37,510 nucleotides of DNA. It comes from Deltaproteobacteria bacterium. GTDB taxonomy: Bacteria > Desulfobacterota > Desulfomonilia > UBA1062. Every line of letters begins with the position of its first letter. The first letter of the stretch is position 1. Of this stretch, positions 20,337 to 29,379 are shown one piece after another. The notes beneath the pieces are model-generated. The model searched no databases and had not been told where the DNA came from. It saw only the letters and a list, made by a program, of their open reading frames with translations. The DNA is taken from assembly GCA_029574005.1 (NCBI GenBank), contig JAKQBR010000080.1, positions 1 to 37,510 on the forward strand, written 5' to 3'. A program made the position numbers and the translations under genes.

Positions 20337-20864
20337 ATGTCAAGATCGAGAGCCAAGCATCTGGACACGGTTTTTTACGAGAAGGACAAGACCAACCATC
20401 CCGGACGGTTCGTCCGGCGCAGATTCAGGGACCCCCTGCATTTTCTGCACAACCTGATCGATCTGCTCAAGTACACGCCCGATCTGATCCGCGTCTACCT
20501 TTTGAGGGCCATATCGCCCCGCTTGCGCGAGAAGCTCATGTTGACGGTAGCGATGACGAACGATTGCCCGTCCTGAACCTGCGCCCATCAGCGATTCGGT
20601 CGAATCGCGGGTTTGAACGACAACGAGATGCAGCTCTTAGGCCCCCTTAGAAAGGACGACTTCGACGAACGGGAGTGGGCGGCGTTGCAGTGGGCCCGCA
20701 CCATTGTCCTCTTTGAAGGGGCCTTCCCAGACCCGCGCGTGGACGCGGAGTTCCGTAGCAGCTATGCCTTCGGCGAGCGGAAGGCCATCTTCGCCACCGT
20801 CAAGCTGATGCTCTTCTTCAACATGCTCGCCAACAGCATGAACAGCCAAGGTCAACCCCGCTGA
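20337..20864 (+). CDS. AhpD/carboxymuconolactone-decarboxylase-like selenoprotein, with in-frame UGA (20574-20576) read as Sec
   Basis: ATG 20337 (MSRSRAKHLDT...AISPRLREKLMLTVAMTNDCPS) - TGA - TCAHQRFGRIAGLNDNEMQLL...SMNSQGQPR to 20864, all one frame. UGA falls at the second Cys of an AhpD-type CxxCxxxH motif and is followed by a SECIS-like hairpin. Confidence 0.88.
20574..20613 (+). promoter_or_regulatory. Putative bacterial SECIS element immediately 3' of the in-frame UGA
   Basis: TGAACCTGCGCCCATCA[GCGATTC]GGTC[GAATCGC]GGGTT: 7-bp perfect stem (20591-20597 / 20602-20608), GGUC apical loop (20598-20601), 21 nt between UGA and loop, plus AACC/GGTT outer pairing. Confidence 0.85.
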
Positions 20865-20931
20865 AGAATACCCGTCGGTCCAGTGAGGGCGTGCACAGCC
20901 TGAGCCCTTTGAGGTCGGTCGCGGTCGTCTT

Positions 20932-21951
20932 TCAGGCCCCTAAAGCCATCTGGCAGAGGTCCGGCATGAGGATGGGCGTCATGCCGATGGCGCGCACGCT
21001 CTCCTGCAGGGTGAAGAGGCACATCGGGCAGTTGTAGACGCAATGGGTCGCGCCGCTTGACTGCAGGTCCTCCAGGATCCTCCGGCGGGTATCCCTGGCC
21101 AGCTCGGTGCGCTGCTGGGCATCGAGGCTGAGCCCGCAGCACAGGGCATTCTGGTCCTCGTACCTTCTCTTAACCCGCTCCACCCCGATCAGCGCGAAGA
21201 TCTCGTCCACCAGGGCATGGGTCTCAGGTATGAGGCGGTTCGAGCAGTTGCGGTGGTAGGCGGCCGTGATATTCAGGGGCCTGATCCTGTCTTTCATCTG
21301 GGCCAGGCGGCCGAGGATGTAGTCGTAGAGGTGGACCGGCTTGAAGGGAACCTCGATACCGTAGGCCCTGGCAAAGACGGTAAAGGTGGCGTAGCATTCG
21401 TCATGGTAACAGACCAGTTCGTTGATATGATTTGGCTCCAGGCAGAACTTGCGGATGTTGTCGATGATGAGGGGGAGCCGTTGCTTGGTGATGGATACCT
21501 TCCCGAAGTGCAGATAGATGAGGTTGCAGAAGACGTCCGTGCCCCAGAACAGGGAAGCGTTCTCGAAAAGCGGGCCGCGGATGGATTCCTTGAGCATGGG
21601 AAAGGTGCACAGATCGATGAGGGGGGCATGCATCTCGCGGTATTGGATCTTTTCCCTCGGGGCGAGCGAGGTAATCTGATGCTCCTCGATCTGGGGCGGG
21701 ACCGGGTGAATCCCGTGCCTCTCCTGGAGCTCCACGATGCGGTAGAACGGGTGGCCGCCGTAGGGGCAGTACTCCTCGCATGCATAGCAGGTGACGCAGT
21801 CCTCGAGCACCTGGGATTTTCCGCCCTGGACAAGCACATCCCGTTCGCTTAAGGCGCGCGAAAGGTCGAACCCCAGGTATTGACACCTCATAAGGCAGTC
21901 AACGGTCTCGCAGCGCGTGCACAGCGATGGATCGAACCTTAGTTCCAACAT
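20932..21951 (-). CDS. Ferredoxin + CCG-domain (heterodisulfide reductase-like) iron-sulfur protein
   Basis: CTRCETVDCLMRCQYLGFD, CVTCYACEEYCPYGGHPF, C-terminal CCG-type motif (NALCCGLSL...CVYNCPMC); SD GGAGGA upstream. Confidence 0.85.
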   Translation of the reverse strand: MLELRFDPSLCTRCETVDCLMRCQYLGFDLSRALSERDVLVQGGKSQVLEDCVTCYACEEYCPYGGHPFYRIVELQERHGIHPVPPQIEEHQITSLAPREKIQYREMHAPLIDLCTFPMLKESIRGPLFENASLFWGTDVFCNLIYLHFGKVSITKQRLPLIIDNIRKFCLEPNHINELVCYHDECYATFTVFARAYGIEVPFKPVHLYDYILGRLAQMKDRIRPLNITAAYHRNCSNRLIPETHALVDEIFALIGVERVKRRYEDQNALCCGLSLDAQQRTELARDTRRRILEDLQSSGATHCVYNCPMCLFTLQESVRAIGMTPILMPDLCQMALGA

Positions 21952-22122
21952 GATCTCCTCCTTTCATAAGAAACTCACGCAGGCAATCACGCCTGTCACA
22001 TCAAATCCCGGCTGGGTTCATAATATCCTCTAGCGAGGAGATGTCAATGAATACGGCATCGCCATGCCGCGGCGCCGGCAAACTGCCTCTTGGGATGAGA
22101 CCTGCGTGCCTGGACAGAGACG

Positions 22123-22153
22123 ATGAGCCCCCGTGCGGATCAAGGGGGCTCAT
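22123..22153 (-). terminator. Stem-loop downstream of secG
   Basis: ATGAGCCCCC (22123-22132) / GGGGGCTCAT (22144-22153), loop 11 nt; no clear U-tract. Confidence 0.5.
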
Positions 22154-22183
22154 GGGAAATCGAATGTCTGACGGTGTGGGGTG

Positions 22184-22564
22184 TTACTTGGCTGCGGCAG
22201 GGGCCTGAGCCGGGGCTGAGGGTGCCGCCGGCGCCGGTGCGGCTTGCTGTTTCACCGGGGCCTTGCCAGCGGGTGCGGCCGGGGTGGTCTGAGTGGTCTG
22301 GGCCTTGGTCTCCATAACGCTCCGGTTGGGGCGATCGAAGGTGACATAGCCCAAGGTGAGCGAGGTGAGCATGAAGATCACCACCATGACGCGCGTGGCC
22401 TTGTTGAGGAAGTCGGCCGGACCGGCGCTGCCGAACAGGGCCTGCGAACCGGCGCCGCCGAAGACGGCCCCGATATCCGAGCCTTTGCCGGACTGCAGCA
22501 GGATGGCGACCACCAACAGGAGCGATACCAGGATGTGAAGCGTAAGCACTATACCATGCAGCAT
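22184..22564 (-). CDS. secG: Preprotein translocase subunit SecG
   Basis: LHILVSLLLVVAILLQSGKGSDIGAVFGGAGSQALFGSAGPADFLNKATRVMVVIFMLTSLTLGYV; downstream of tpiA. Confidence 0.93.
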   Translation of the reverse strand: MLHGIVLTLHILVSLLLVVAILLQSGKGSDIGAVFGGAGSQALFGSAGPADFLNKATRVMVVIFMLTSLTLGYVTFDRPNRSVMETKAQTTQTTPAAPAGKAPVKQQAAPAPAAPSAPAQAPAAAK

Positions 22565-22569
22565 AATCG

Positions 22570-23325
22570 TTATCCTTTGAATTTTACTATTCTCTCGAAT
22601 GAGGCGGCCTCGAGACTGGCGCCGCCTACCAGGGCGCCGTCCACATCGGGCTTGGCCATCAGCTCGTCGATGTTGTCGGGTTTGACGCTGCCGCCGTAGA
22701 GGATCGGGGTGTTATTGGCGATGGACTCGCCGAACAGGTCGGCGATGATACCGCGGATATGGGCGTGCACCTCCTGGGCGATCTCGGGCGTGGCGGTGCG
22801 GCCCGTGCCGATGGCCCAGACCGGCTCGTAGGCGATGATCACGCCGGCGGCCTGTTCCTGGCTCAGGCCCTTGAGCCCTAACCGCACCTGGGTGTCGATC
22901 ACGGACATGGTATGGCCGGCCTCGCGCTGTTCAAGGGTTTCGCCCACGCACACGATGGGTATGAGCGCGCTCTTCAGGGCCGCCAGGACGCGCTTGTTCA
23001 CGGTGGTGTCGGTATCGCCGAAATACTGGCGCCGTTCCGAGTGGCCGACGATCACGAAGGTGATGCCCAGGGACTTGAGCATGGGCGCGCTCACCTCGCC
23101 CGTAAAGGCGCCCTGGTCTTCCCAGTAGACGTTCTGCGCCCCCACCTTGATCGCCGTGCCCTTGAAGGCCTGGGCCAGTCGCTCAAGGTAAATGAAGGGC
23201 GGACAGATAACGACGGCGCGTCCGGTCACGCCTTCGACGGCCCCGGCGAACGCGGCCGCGAACGCATCGACATCCGCGAGCGTCTTGTACATCTTCCAGT
23301 TGCCGGCGATCAGCGCCCTGCGCAT
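22570..23325 (-). CDS. tpiA: Triosephosphate isomerase
   Basis: MRRALIAGNWKMYKTL...VIVGHSERRQYFGDTDTTVNKR...VIIAYEPVWAIGTGRTATPE...ILYGGSVKPDN. Confidence 0.97.
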   Translation of the reverse strand: MRRALIAGNWKMYKTLADVDAFAAAFAGAVEGVTGRAVVICPPFIYLERLAQAFKGTAIKVGAQNVYWEDQGAFTGEVSAPMLKSLGITFVIVGHSERRQYFGDTDTTVNKRVLAALKSALIPIVCVGETLEQREAGHTMSVIDTQVRLGLKGLSQEQAAGVIIAYEPVWAIGTGRTATPEIAQEVHAHIRGIIADLFGESIANNTPILYGGSVKPDNIDELMAKPDVDGALVGGASLEAASFERIVKFKG

Positions 23326-23341
23326 AAAACCCTCGATCCCC

Positions 23342-24526
23342 TTATTTGTCGAGCACGGCCACGCCGGGCAGGACCTTACCCTCCAGCATCTCCAGGAAGG
23401 CGCCGCCGGCGGTGGAGACAAAGCTCACCTTGTCATACACCCCGCTCTTGTGGAGTGCGGCATCTGTATCACCGCCGCCCACAATGGTCAAGCCCTTTGA
23501 TGAGGCGATGGCCTTGGCGACGGTCATGGTGCCCGACGCAAAGGCCGGGATCTCGAACATGCCCATGGGGCCGTTCCAGATGATGGTTGCGCAGTCGGCC
23601 AAGGCCTCGGCGAAGAGGGCCTCGCTGGCCGGGCCGATATCCAGACCCATGAGGTCCTGTTTGAGCTCCTGGATGGTCACGATCGAGCTCGGCGCGCCGT
23701 CCTTGGGCTCCGCGGCGCACACGCAGTCCACCGGCAGATACAGCTTCACGCCCTTGGCCTTGGCCTTTTCCATGACCGTGCGGGCCGTGTCGATCAGATC
23801 TTCCTCGACCAGGGACTTGCCGATCTCCTGGCCCAGGGCCTTGATAAAGGTAAAGGCCATGCCGCCGCCGATGATCAGCTTGTCGACCTTGTCCAGGAGG
23901 TTCTCCAGGATCTCGAGTTTGCCCGAAACCTTGGCGCCGCCGACCACGGCCGCCATGGGCCGCTTGGGGTCCTTCAGCGCCTTCTCTATGTTCAGGACCT
24001 CCTCGAGCATCAGAAACCCGGCCGCCGTTTCACTGATGAACGCGCACACGCCGTGCGTGGAGGCATGCGCGCGGTGGGCCGTGGCAAAGGCGTCGTTCAC
24101 GTAGCAGTCCGCCAGGACGGCCAGCTCCTTGGCAAAGGCCGGATCGTTCTTCTCCTCCTCGCTATGGAAGCGCAGGTTTTCCAGCATCAATACCTCGCCG
24201 GGCTTGAGTTCCGCCACCATGGCCTGCACATCGCTGCCGATGCAGTCCGGCGCCATATTGACGCTGATGCCCAACAGTTCGGAGAGCCGACGCGCGATCG
24301 GCATCAGGCTCTGCGCCTTCACCACCTTGCCCTTGGGTCGGCCCAGGTGCGACATGAGAATGACCTTGGCCTTGGCGTCCACGGCATGCTTGATCGTGGG
24401 GATCGCGGCCCGGATGCGCGAATCGTCGGTGATATTCAAGGCCTCATCCAGGGGGACGTTGAAATCCACCCGGATCAGAACCCTCTTGCCCGCCATGTTC
24501 AAATCCTTTATGGACTTGATCGCCAT
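23342..24526 (-). CDS. pgk: Phosphoglycerate kinase
   Basis: KRVLIRVDFNVPLDE...ILMSHLGRPKGK...LMLENLRFHSEEEKNDPAFAKELA...VGGAKVSGKLEILENLL...IVGGGDTDAAL. Confidence 0.97.
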   Translation of the reverse strand: MAIKSIKDLNMAGKRVLIRVDFNVPLDEALNITDDSRIRAAIPTIKHAVDAKAKVILMSHLGRPKGKVVKAQSLMPIARRLSELLGISVNMAPDCIGSDVQAMVAELKPGEVLMLENLRFHSEEEKNDPAFAKELAVLADCYVNDAFATAHRAHASTHGVCAFISETAAGFLMLEEVLNIEKALKDPKRPMAAVVGGAKVSGKLEILENLLDKVDKLIIGGGMAFTFIKALGQEIGKSLVEEDLIDTARTVMEKAKAKGVKLYLPVDCVCAAEPKDGAPSSIVTIQELKQDLMGLDIGPASEALFAEALADCATIIWNGPMGMFEIPAFASGTMTVAKAIASSKGLTIVGGGDTDAALHKSGVYDKVSFVSTAGGAFLEMLEGKVLPGVAVLDK

Positions 24527-24688
24527 TGCATTACCTCCTTACCAGGGATAGAACGTGGAGTGATCACGTACTTTTTATGGGACAGACCGTGGGGTGTTCC
24601 TTTTTCCGGTAGACGCCACTTCTGTAAAGTGCCTGTCCCCTTTGCTAATGCATAGTAAATTGTATATAATCACTTATTACCGCTGTCA

Positions 24689-25369
24689 ATGGATTTTCAG
24701 GACGGCACGAGACACGAAAGGTTGGCCATGGCGCTATTGGAACACGTGGGGGCCCGCTTCGGGGCCCTGGTACACCACCTCGTTCAAGGCAACACCAGAA
24801 AGGCCAGGCGCCTGGCCGATAAGGCGCGGCGCGGCCAGGACCGGCCGGACCCCGGCATACTATCGCAGAACCTGATCGAATCACTGGCCCAGGAGCAGGC
24901 CCTCAAGAACGGCGGCGTCAACCTGCCCAGCATCTTTCCGGGCCTCGGCACCCTCGTTTCGTTCCTGCTGGCCGGCGCGGAGAACTTCCTGATCCTCGAT
25001 CAGAGCGTCACCGTCATACTCACCCTCTGGCACCTGCACGGGAGGGATGATGACCGCGAACAGCAGGAGGCCTTCGTGATCCGGGTCCTCGGCGAGGCCT
25101 ATGAACTCATCGACGAGTCAGGCGAAGCCAACGCCCAGGACATCACCCGGCGCTACATGACCAGGGAGCTGCCCCAGCGCTACCTCAACGTGGGATTCAA
25201 CCGCGTCCTGAACAGGCTCTTTCCGCCGCGCAGCCGCTTGCGGCTCGTACCGGTCCTGGGGGTGTTCGTCTCGGCCTTTGACGGATATCGGACCGTTGTC
25301 AGCGCCGGCCGGATCGCCCTGAACCATCTCCAGAAAAAACACGATCAGGCCGCGGGACGCGCCAGATAG
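24689..25369 (+). CDS. Hypothetical protein (possibly EcsC-like)
   Basis: 226-aa ORF with good coding character: ...GVNLPSIFPGLGTLVSFLLAGAENFLILDQSVTVILTLW...; family assignment weak. Confidence 0.65.
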   Translation: MDFQDGTRHERLAMALLEHVGARFGALVHHLVQGNTRKARRLADKARRGQDRPDPGILSQNLIESLAQEQALKNGGVNLPSIFPGLGTLVSFLLAGAENFLILDQSVTVILTLWHLHGRDDDREQQEAFVIRVLGEAYELIDESGEANAQDITRRYMTRELPQRYLNVGFNRVLNRLFPPRSRLRLVPVLGVFVSAFDGYRTVVSAGRIALNHLQKKHDQAAGRAR

Positions 25370-25773
25370 ATGGCCTCCTGCGGGCAGGCCTCGGCGCACA
25401 GGTTGCAGCCCACGCACGCCTTTTCCTCCTTCAGGAACGCGCTTGAGGTCAGATCGCGCGGGAAATCCACCGGCATCGAGATCTCAAGGCATTGAAACGG
25501 GCAGGTATCCACGCAGATGCCGCACGAGGAGCAGATCGAGCGGATCACCACCGGCTTGGGCCATTCGGACCTCTTCATCCGCTGGCCGGGTTGGCCCTGG
25601 GCGTTCAGCACGGCCCCATCGTTCGGACAGATGCGCGCGCACACCCCGCAGGACAGGCATCTGCCGCCGTCGATGACATGCCACTGTTTCTTTTCTCCGG
25701 AAATGGCGCCCACCGGGCACACCTTGACGCAGGCGCCGCACCCCTTGCACATCTCAGTAATGCGGTATGGCAT
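25345..25773 (-). CDS. Polyferredoxin-type 4Fe-4S protein
   Basis: CKGCGACVKVCPVGAI, CLSCGVCARICPNDG, CSSCGICVDTCPFQCLEI, CVGCNLCAEACPQEAI. Confidence 0.93.
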   Translation of the reverse strand: MPYRITEMCKGCGACVKVCPVGAISGEKKQWHVIDGGRCLSCGVCARICPNDGAVLNAQGQPGQRMKRSEWPKPVVIRSICSSCGICVDTCPFQCLEISMPVDFPRDLTSSAFLKEEKACVGCNLCAEACPQEAIYLARPAA

Positions 25774-25812
25774 AGAAAAGACCCCTCCACCTCAGGGAAT
25801 TTATTGCAGAAG

Positions 25813-26241
25813 CTACAACTTGTACACGCCCTTGTCCCAGATCTTCACCCAGTTGCGCTTGAGCACCTCCGTGGCCTTCTTGAGATGGTCCACCTCGAGG
25901 ATCATGACCGGGTTGGAGGCCCGGCCGATATAGGGATACAGGGTGATGACATTGATGCCGGCGTCCTTCAACGGGCGCAGCACGGCGTTCATGCCGCCGG
26001 GATGGTCGGGCATCTCGACCGCCAGCACATCGGCCTCCTCGAACTCGATCTCCTTGGCCGATAATGCGTCCTTGGCCTTCTTGGGGTCATCAACCACCAC
26101 ACACACATCGCTGATCTCGGTCGACTCCTGGCTGACGGAGATGGCCCGGATATTGACCCCCTGCTCTCCCAGGACATTGCTCAGGTGCGAGAGCTTGCCG
26201 GAGATGTTCTGGGTCTTGAATCGCAGCTGTTTGATGCTCAT
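25813..26241 (-). CDS. Tandem ACT-domain protein
   Basis: ISGKLSHLSNVLGEQGVNIRAISVSQ...GGMNAVLRPLKDAGINVITLYPYIG. Confidence 0.88.
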   Translation of the reverse strand: MSIKQLRFKTQNISGKLSHLSNVLGEQGVNIRAISVSQESTEISDVCVVVDDPKKAKDALSAKEIEFEEADVLAVEMPDHPGGMNAVLRPLKDAGINVITLYPYIGRASNPVMILEVDHLKKATEVLKRNWVKIWDKGVYKL

Positions 26242-26244
26242 GCC

Positions 26245-26793
26245 CTACCTCCCCTTCTGGGAAAAATAGTCGATACCCGCCTTGAGCGCCTCGATGTTGG
26301 CGGATCTGAAGCGGTCTTTGCCCTTGCCCAGGATCGCGGCCATATGATCCATGATCGTGGCCGGCTTGACCAGGCGGGTCCTTCCGACGAAGGCCCCCAG
26401 CATGACCATGTTGGCGTAGCGGATACCCACGCCCGCCTGCGCGATGTCGTTGACCGGGATCTCCAGGACCTCGATATCGCCCCGCACCGGCCGGTCGGTG
26501 ACCATGTTGCTGTTGATGAACACCTCGCCGCCCGAAACGGTCTGGTTCTGGAGACGCAACAAGGACTGGTTGTCCATGATCACCAGGTAGTCCGGTGAGG
26601 AGGCCACGGGCGAGGCGATCTCCTCGTCCGAGATGGCGACCGTGCAGGAGGTGATGCCGCCGCGCATCTCGGCGCCGTAGGACGGCAGGTAGGTCACGTA
26701 ATGGCCTTCCTCCATGGCGGCCCAGGCAATGCATATGCCCGAGAAGAGGATGCCCTGCCCGCCGATCCCGCTCATCATGATTTTCTGCAGCAT
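26245..26793 (-). CDS. 2-oxoacid:ferredoxin oxidoreductase gamma subunit
   Basis: KIMMSGIGGQGILFSGICIAWAAMEEGHYVTYLPSYGAEMRGGITSCTVAISDEEIASP. Confidence 0.93.
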   Translation of the reverse strand: MLQKIMMSGIGGQGILFSGICIAWAAMEEGHYVTYLPSYGAEMRGGITSCTVAISDEEIASPVASSPDYLVIMDNQSLLRLQNQTVSGGEVFINSNMVTDRPVRGDIEVLEIPVNDIAQAGVGIRYANMVMLGAFVGRTRLVKPATIMDHMAAILGKGKDRFRSANIEALKAGIDYFSQKGR

Positions 26794-26801
26794 GACTGTT
26801 C

Positions 26802-27551
<750 letters not shown>

Positions 27552-28616
27552 CTACAGCTCCTTCTGCAGCCAGTGCCGCTCGATGATGCGCTGGATCTCC
27601 TGCGGGGCCGGCACGACGCCGCCCGGCCGGCCGTAGAACTCGCACTCCACGCTGCCGCCCACGGCCAGCCTGACGTCGTCGATCATCTGGCCGGTGCTCA
27701 TCTCGAACACCAGGAACAGCTTGGCCTTCTTGGCGATCGCCTGCACGGCATCGTCCGGGAACGGCCAGAGCGTGATCGGGCGCAGGAGCCCGACATTCAG
27801 ACCCTCGGCCCGGGCGCGCTTCACGGCGCCCTTGGCGATGCGGGCCGCCGTGCCGTAGGCCACCACGACCATTGTGGCGTCGTCGGTCATGAACTCTTCG
27901 TGGCGCGGCAGGGTCTGGCGCATGAGGTCGTACTTGCGCTTGAGCTTCCAGTTGTGCTCCTCCTCCTCCGGCGGGTGCAAGATGAGCGAGCGCAGGATCC
28001 GCGAGGGGCGCCCCTGGGCGCCGTCCAGGATATAATCCTTGGGCGGCAGGTCGGCCGGCGGCGGGGTATGCATGACGATGGGCTCCATCATCTGGCCCAT
28101 CATACCGTCGCCCACGATCATGACCGGCGTGCGGTAGATGTCGGCGATATCGAAAGACTCCATGGTGATGTCGTAGAGTTCCTGGATGGAGGCCGGGGCG
28201 AAAACCGGCATGCGGTAATCGCCGTGCCCGCCGCCACGCGTGGCCTGGTAGTAGTCGCCCTGGCTGGGGGCGATGTTGCCCAGTCCGGGTCCGCCGCGTA
28301 CGATATTGACGATCACAGCCGGCAGCTCCTGGGCCGCCAGGAAGGAAAGCCCTTCCTGCTTCAGGCTGATTCCGGGCGAAGAGGAGGACGTCATGGCGCG
28401 CGCTCCGGTGGCGGCCGCGCCGTGCACCATGTTGATGGAGGCTATCTCGCTTTCGCCCTGGAGAAACACGCCGCCGACCTCGTCCATGCGGCGCGACATG
28501 TATTCCGGTATCTCGTTCTGGGGGGTGATCGGATAGCCGAAGTAGCAGCGGCAGCCAGCCTGGATGGCGGCCTCGGCGATGGCGTCCGTGCCCTTCATCA
28601 AGACCTTAGCGCTCAC
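27552..28616 (-). CDS. 2-oxoacid:ferredoxin oxidoreductase alpha subunit
   Basis: LMKGTDAIAEAAIQAGCRCYFGYPITPQNEIPEYMSRRMDEVGGVFLQGESEIASINMVHGAAATGARAMTSSSSPGISLKQEGLSFLAAQELPAVIVNIVRGGPGLG. Confidence 0.95.
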   Translation of the reverse strand: MSAKVLMKGTDAIAEAAIQAGCRCYFGYPITPQNEIPEYMSRRMDEVGGVFLQGESEIASINMVHGAAATGARAMTSSSSPGISLKQEGLSFLAAQELPAVIVNIVRGGPGLGNIAPSQGDYYQATRGGGHGDYRMPVFAPASIQELYDITMESFDIADIYRTPVMIVGDGMMGQMMEPIVMHTPPPADLPPKDYILDGAQGRPSRILRSLILHPPEEEEHNWKLKRKYDLMRQTLPRHEEFMTDDATMVVVAYGTAARIAKGAVKRARAEGLNVGLLRPITLWPFPDDAVQAIAKKAKLFLVFEMSTGQMIDDVRLAVGGSVECEFYGRPGGVVPAPQEIQRIIERHWLQKEL

Positions 28617-28815
28617 GGAAGACCTCGATGGCCACCTCGGGACACATCAGCGCGCACAGGGAGCAGCCCTTGCACCGTTCCTTGATGAACTCCGCCGGAT
28701 GGTAGCCCTTGGGGTTGATCTCGTCCGAGAGCTGGATGGCCCCCTCGGGACATACGGATATGCACAGCTCGCAGGCCTTGCACAATGTCTTATCGATCGT
28801 AATCGTGCCGTTCAT
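28606..28815 (-). CDS. 2-oxoacid:ferredoxin oxidoreductase delta (ferredoxin) subunit
   Basis: MNGTITIDKTLCKACELCISVCPEGAI...CKGCSLCALMCPEVAIEVFRE; overlaps the alpha-subunit start by 11 nt. Confidence 0.92.
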   Translation of the reverse strand: MNGTITIDKTLCKACELCISVCPEGAIQLSDEINPKGYHPAEFIKERCKGCSLCALMCPEVAIEVFRER

Positions 28816-29379
28816 TGCCATTTGCCTTCCCTCTCGTTGCATCGAACGCATTTTTTAGCATCAAAATACCTGTCTGTACAGGGAGTTTTTTCGCTTCCCC
28901 GGCGTCCCGGAAGGCCTGCGGGGTCTCCATAGAGACGACGATACGGCTGCCGCCGGGCGCTCAAGGTTTATTTTGCCTGCCGGACCCTTGCCCCGGCAAT
29001 TGTTTCTCCCGGGCCAGAGGCGGCAACGCGGCGATGCCCAGGTCCCGGGGATGTTCATCTCGTGCCCTGCGAAAGCAGCAATCCAGGCTTTCCTTCGTGG
29101 TCTTCGTGGTGCACGTGCTTTTCGCGTCTTTTCACGCCTTTGTTGGGCACATCTCTTATATCACCACGAAGCCCACAAAAAAGAAAGTCGTTGGAAAAAG
29201 GCGGGAGAAAACATCTCTGGATACCGGCAGGTTTTCAAGCCTGACCCGGAAGCGTTGATGAGTGGGGCGGAACCCGGGAGTTTCTTCGTGATCTTCGCGC
29301 CCTTAGCACTCAACGGCTTTAAAAGCCTAACCTTGTCACAAGGGGCATGCGCTTGAACGTTGACCGGCCCGCGCAGGGA

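Noticed and set aside
20574-20576. Interpretation of the UGA as a simple nonsense mutation/pseudogene
   Set aside because: The UGA sits precisely at a redox Cys position, both sides retain family-like sequence with no frameshift, and a GGUC-loop hairpin follows at the right distance. Still needs selA/B/C confirmation.
28815-29258. 147-aa ORF upstream of the oxidoreductase operon
   Set aside because: Composition and lack of a recognisable domain suggest it is spurious; the region contains repeat-like intergenic sequence instead.
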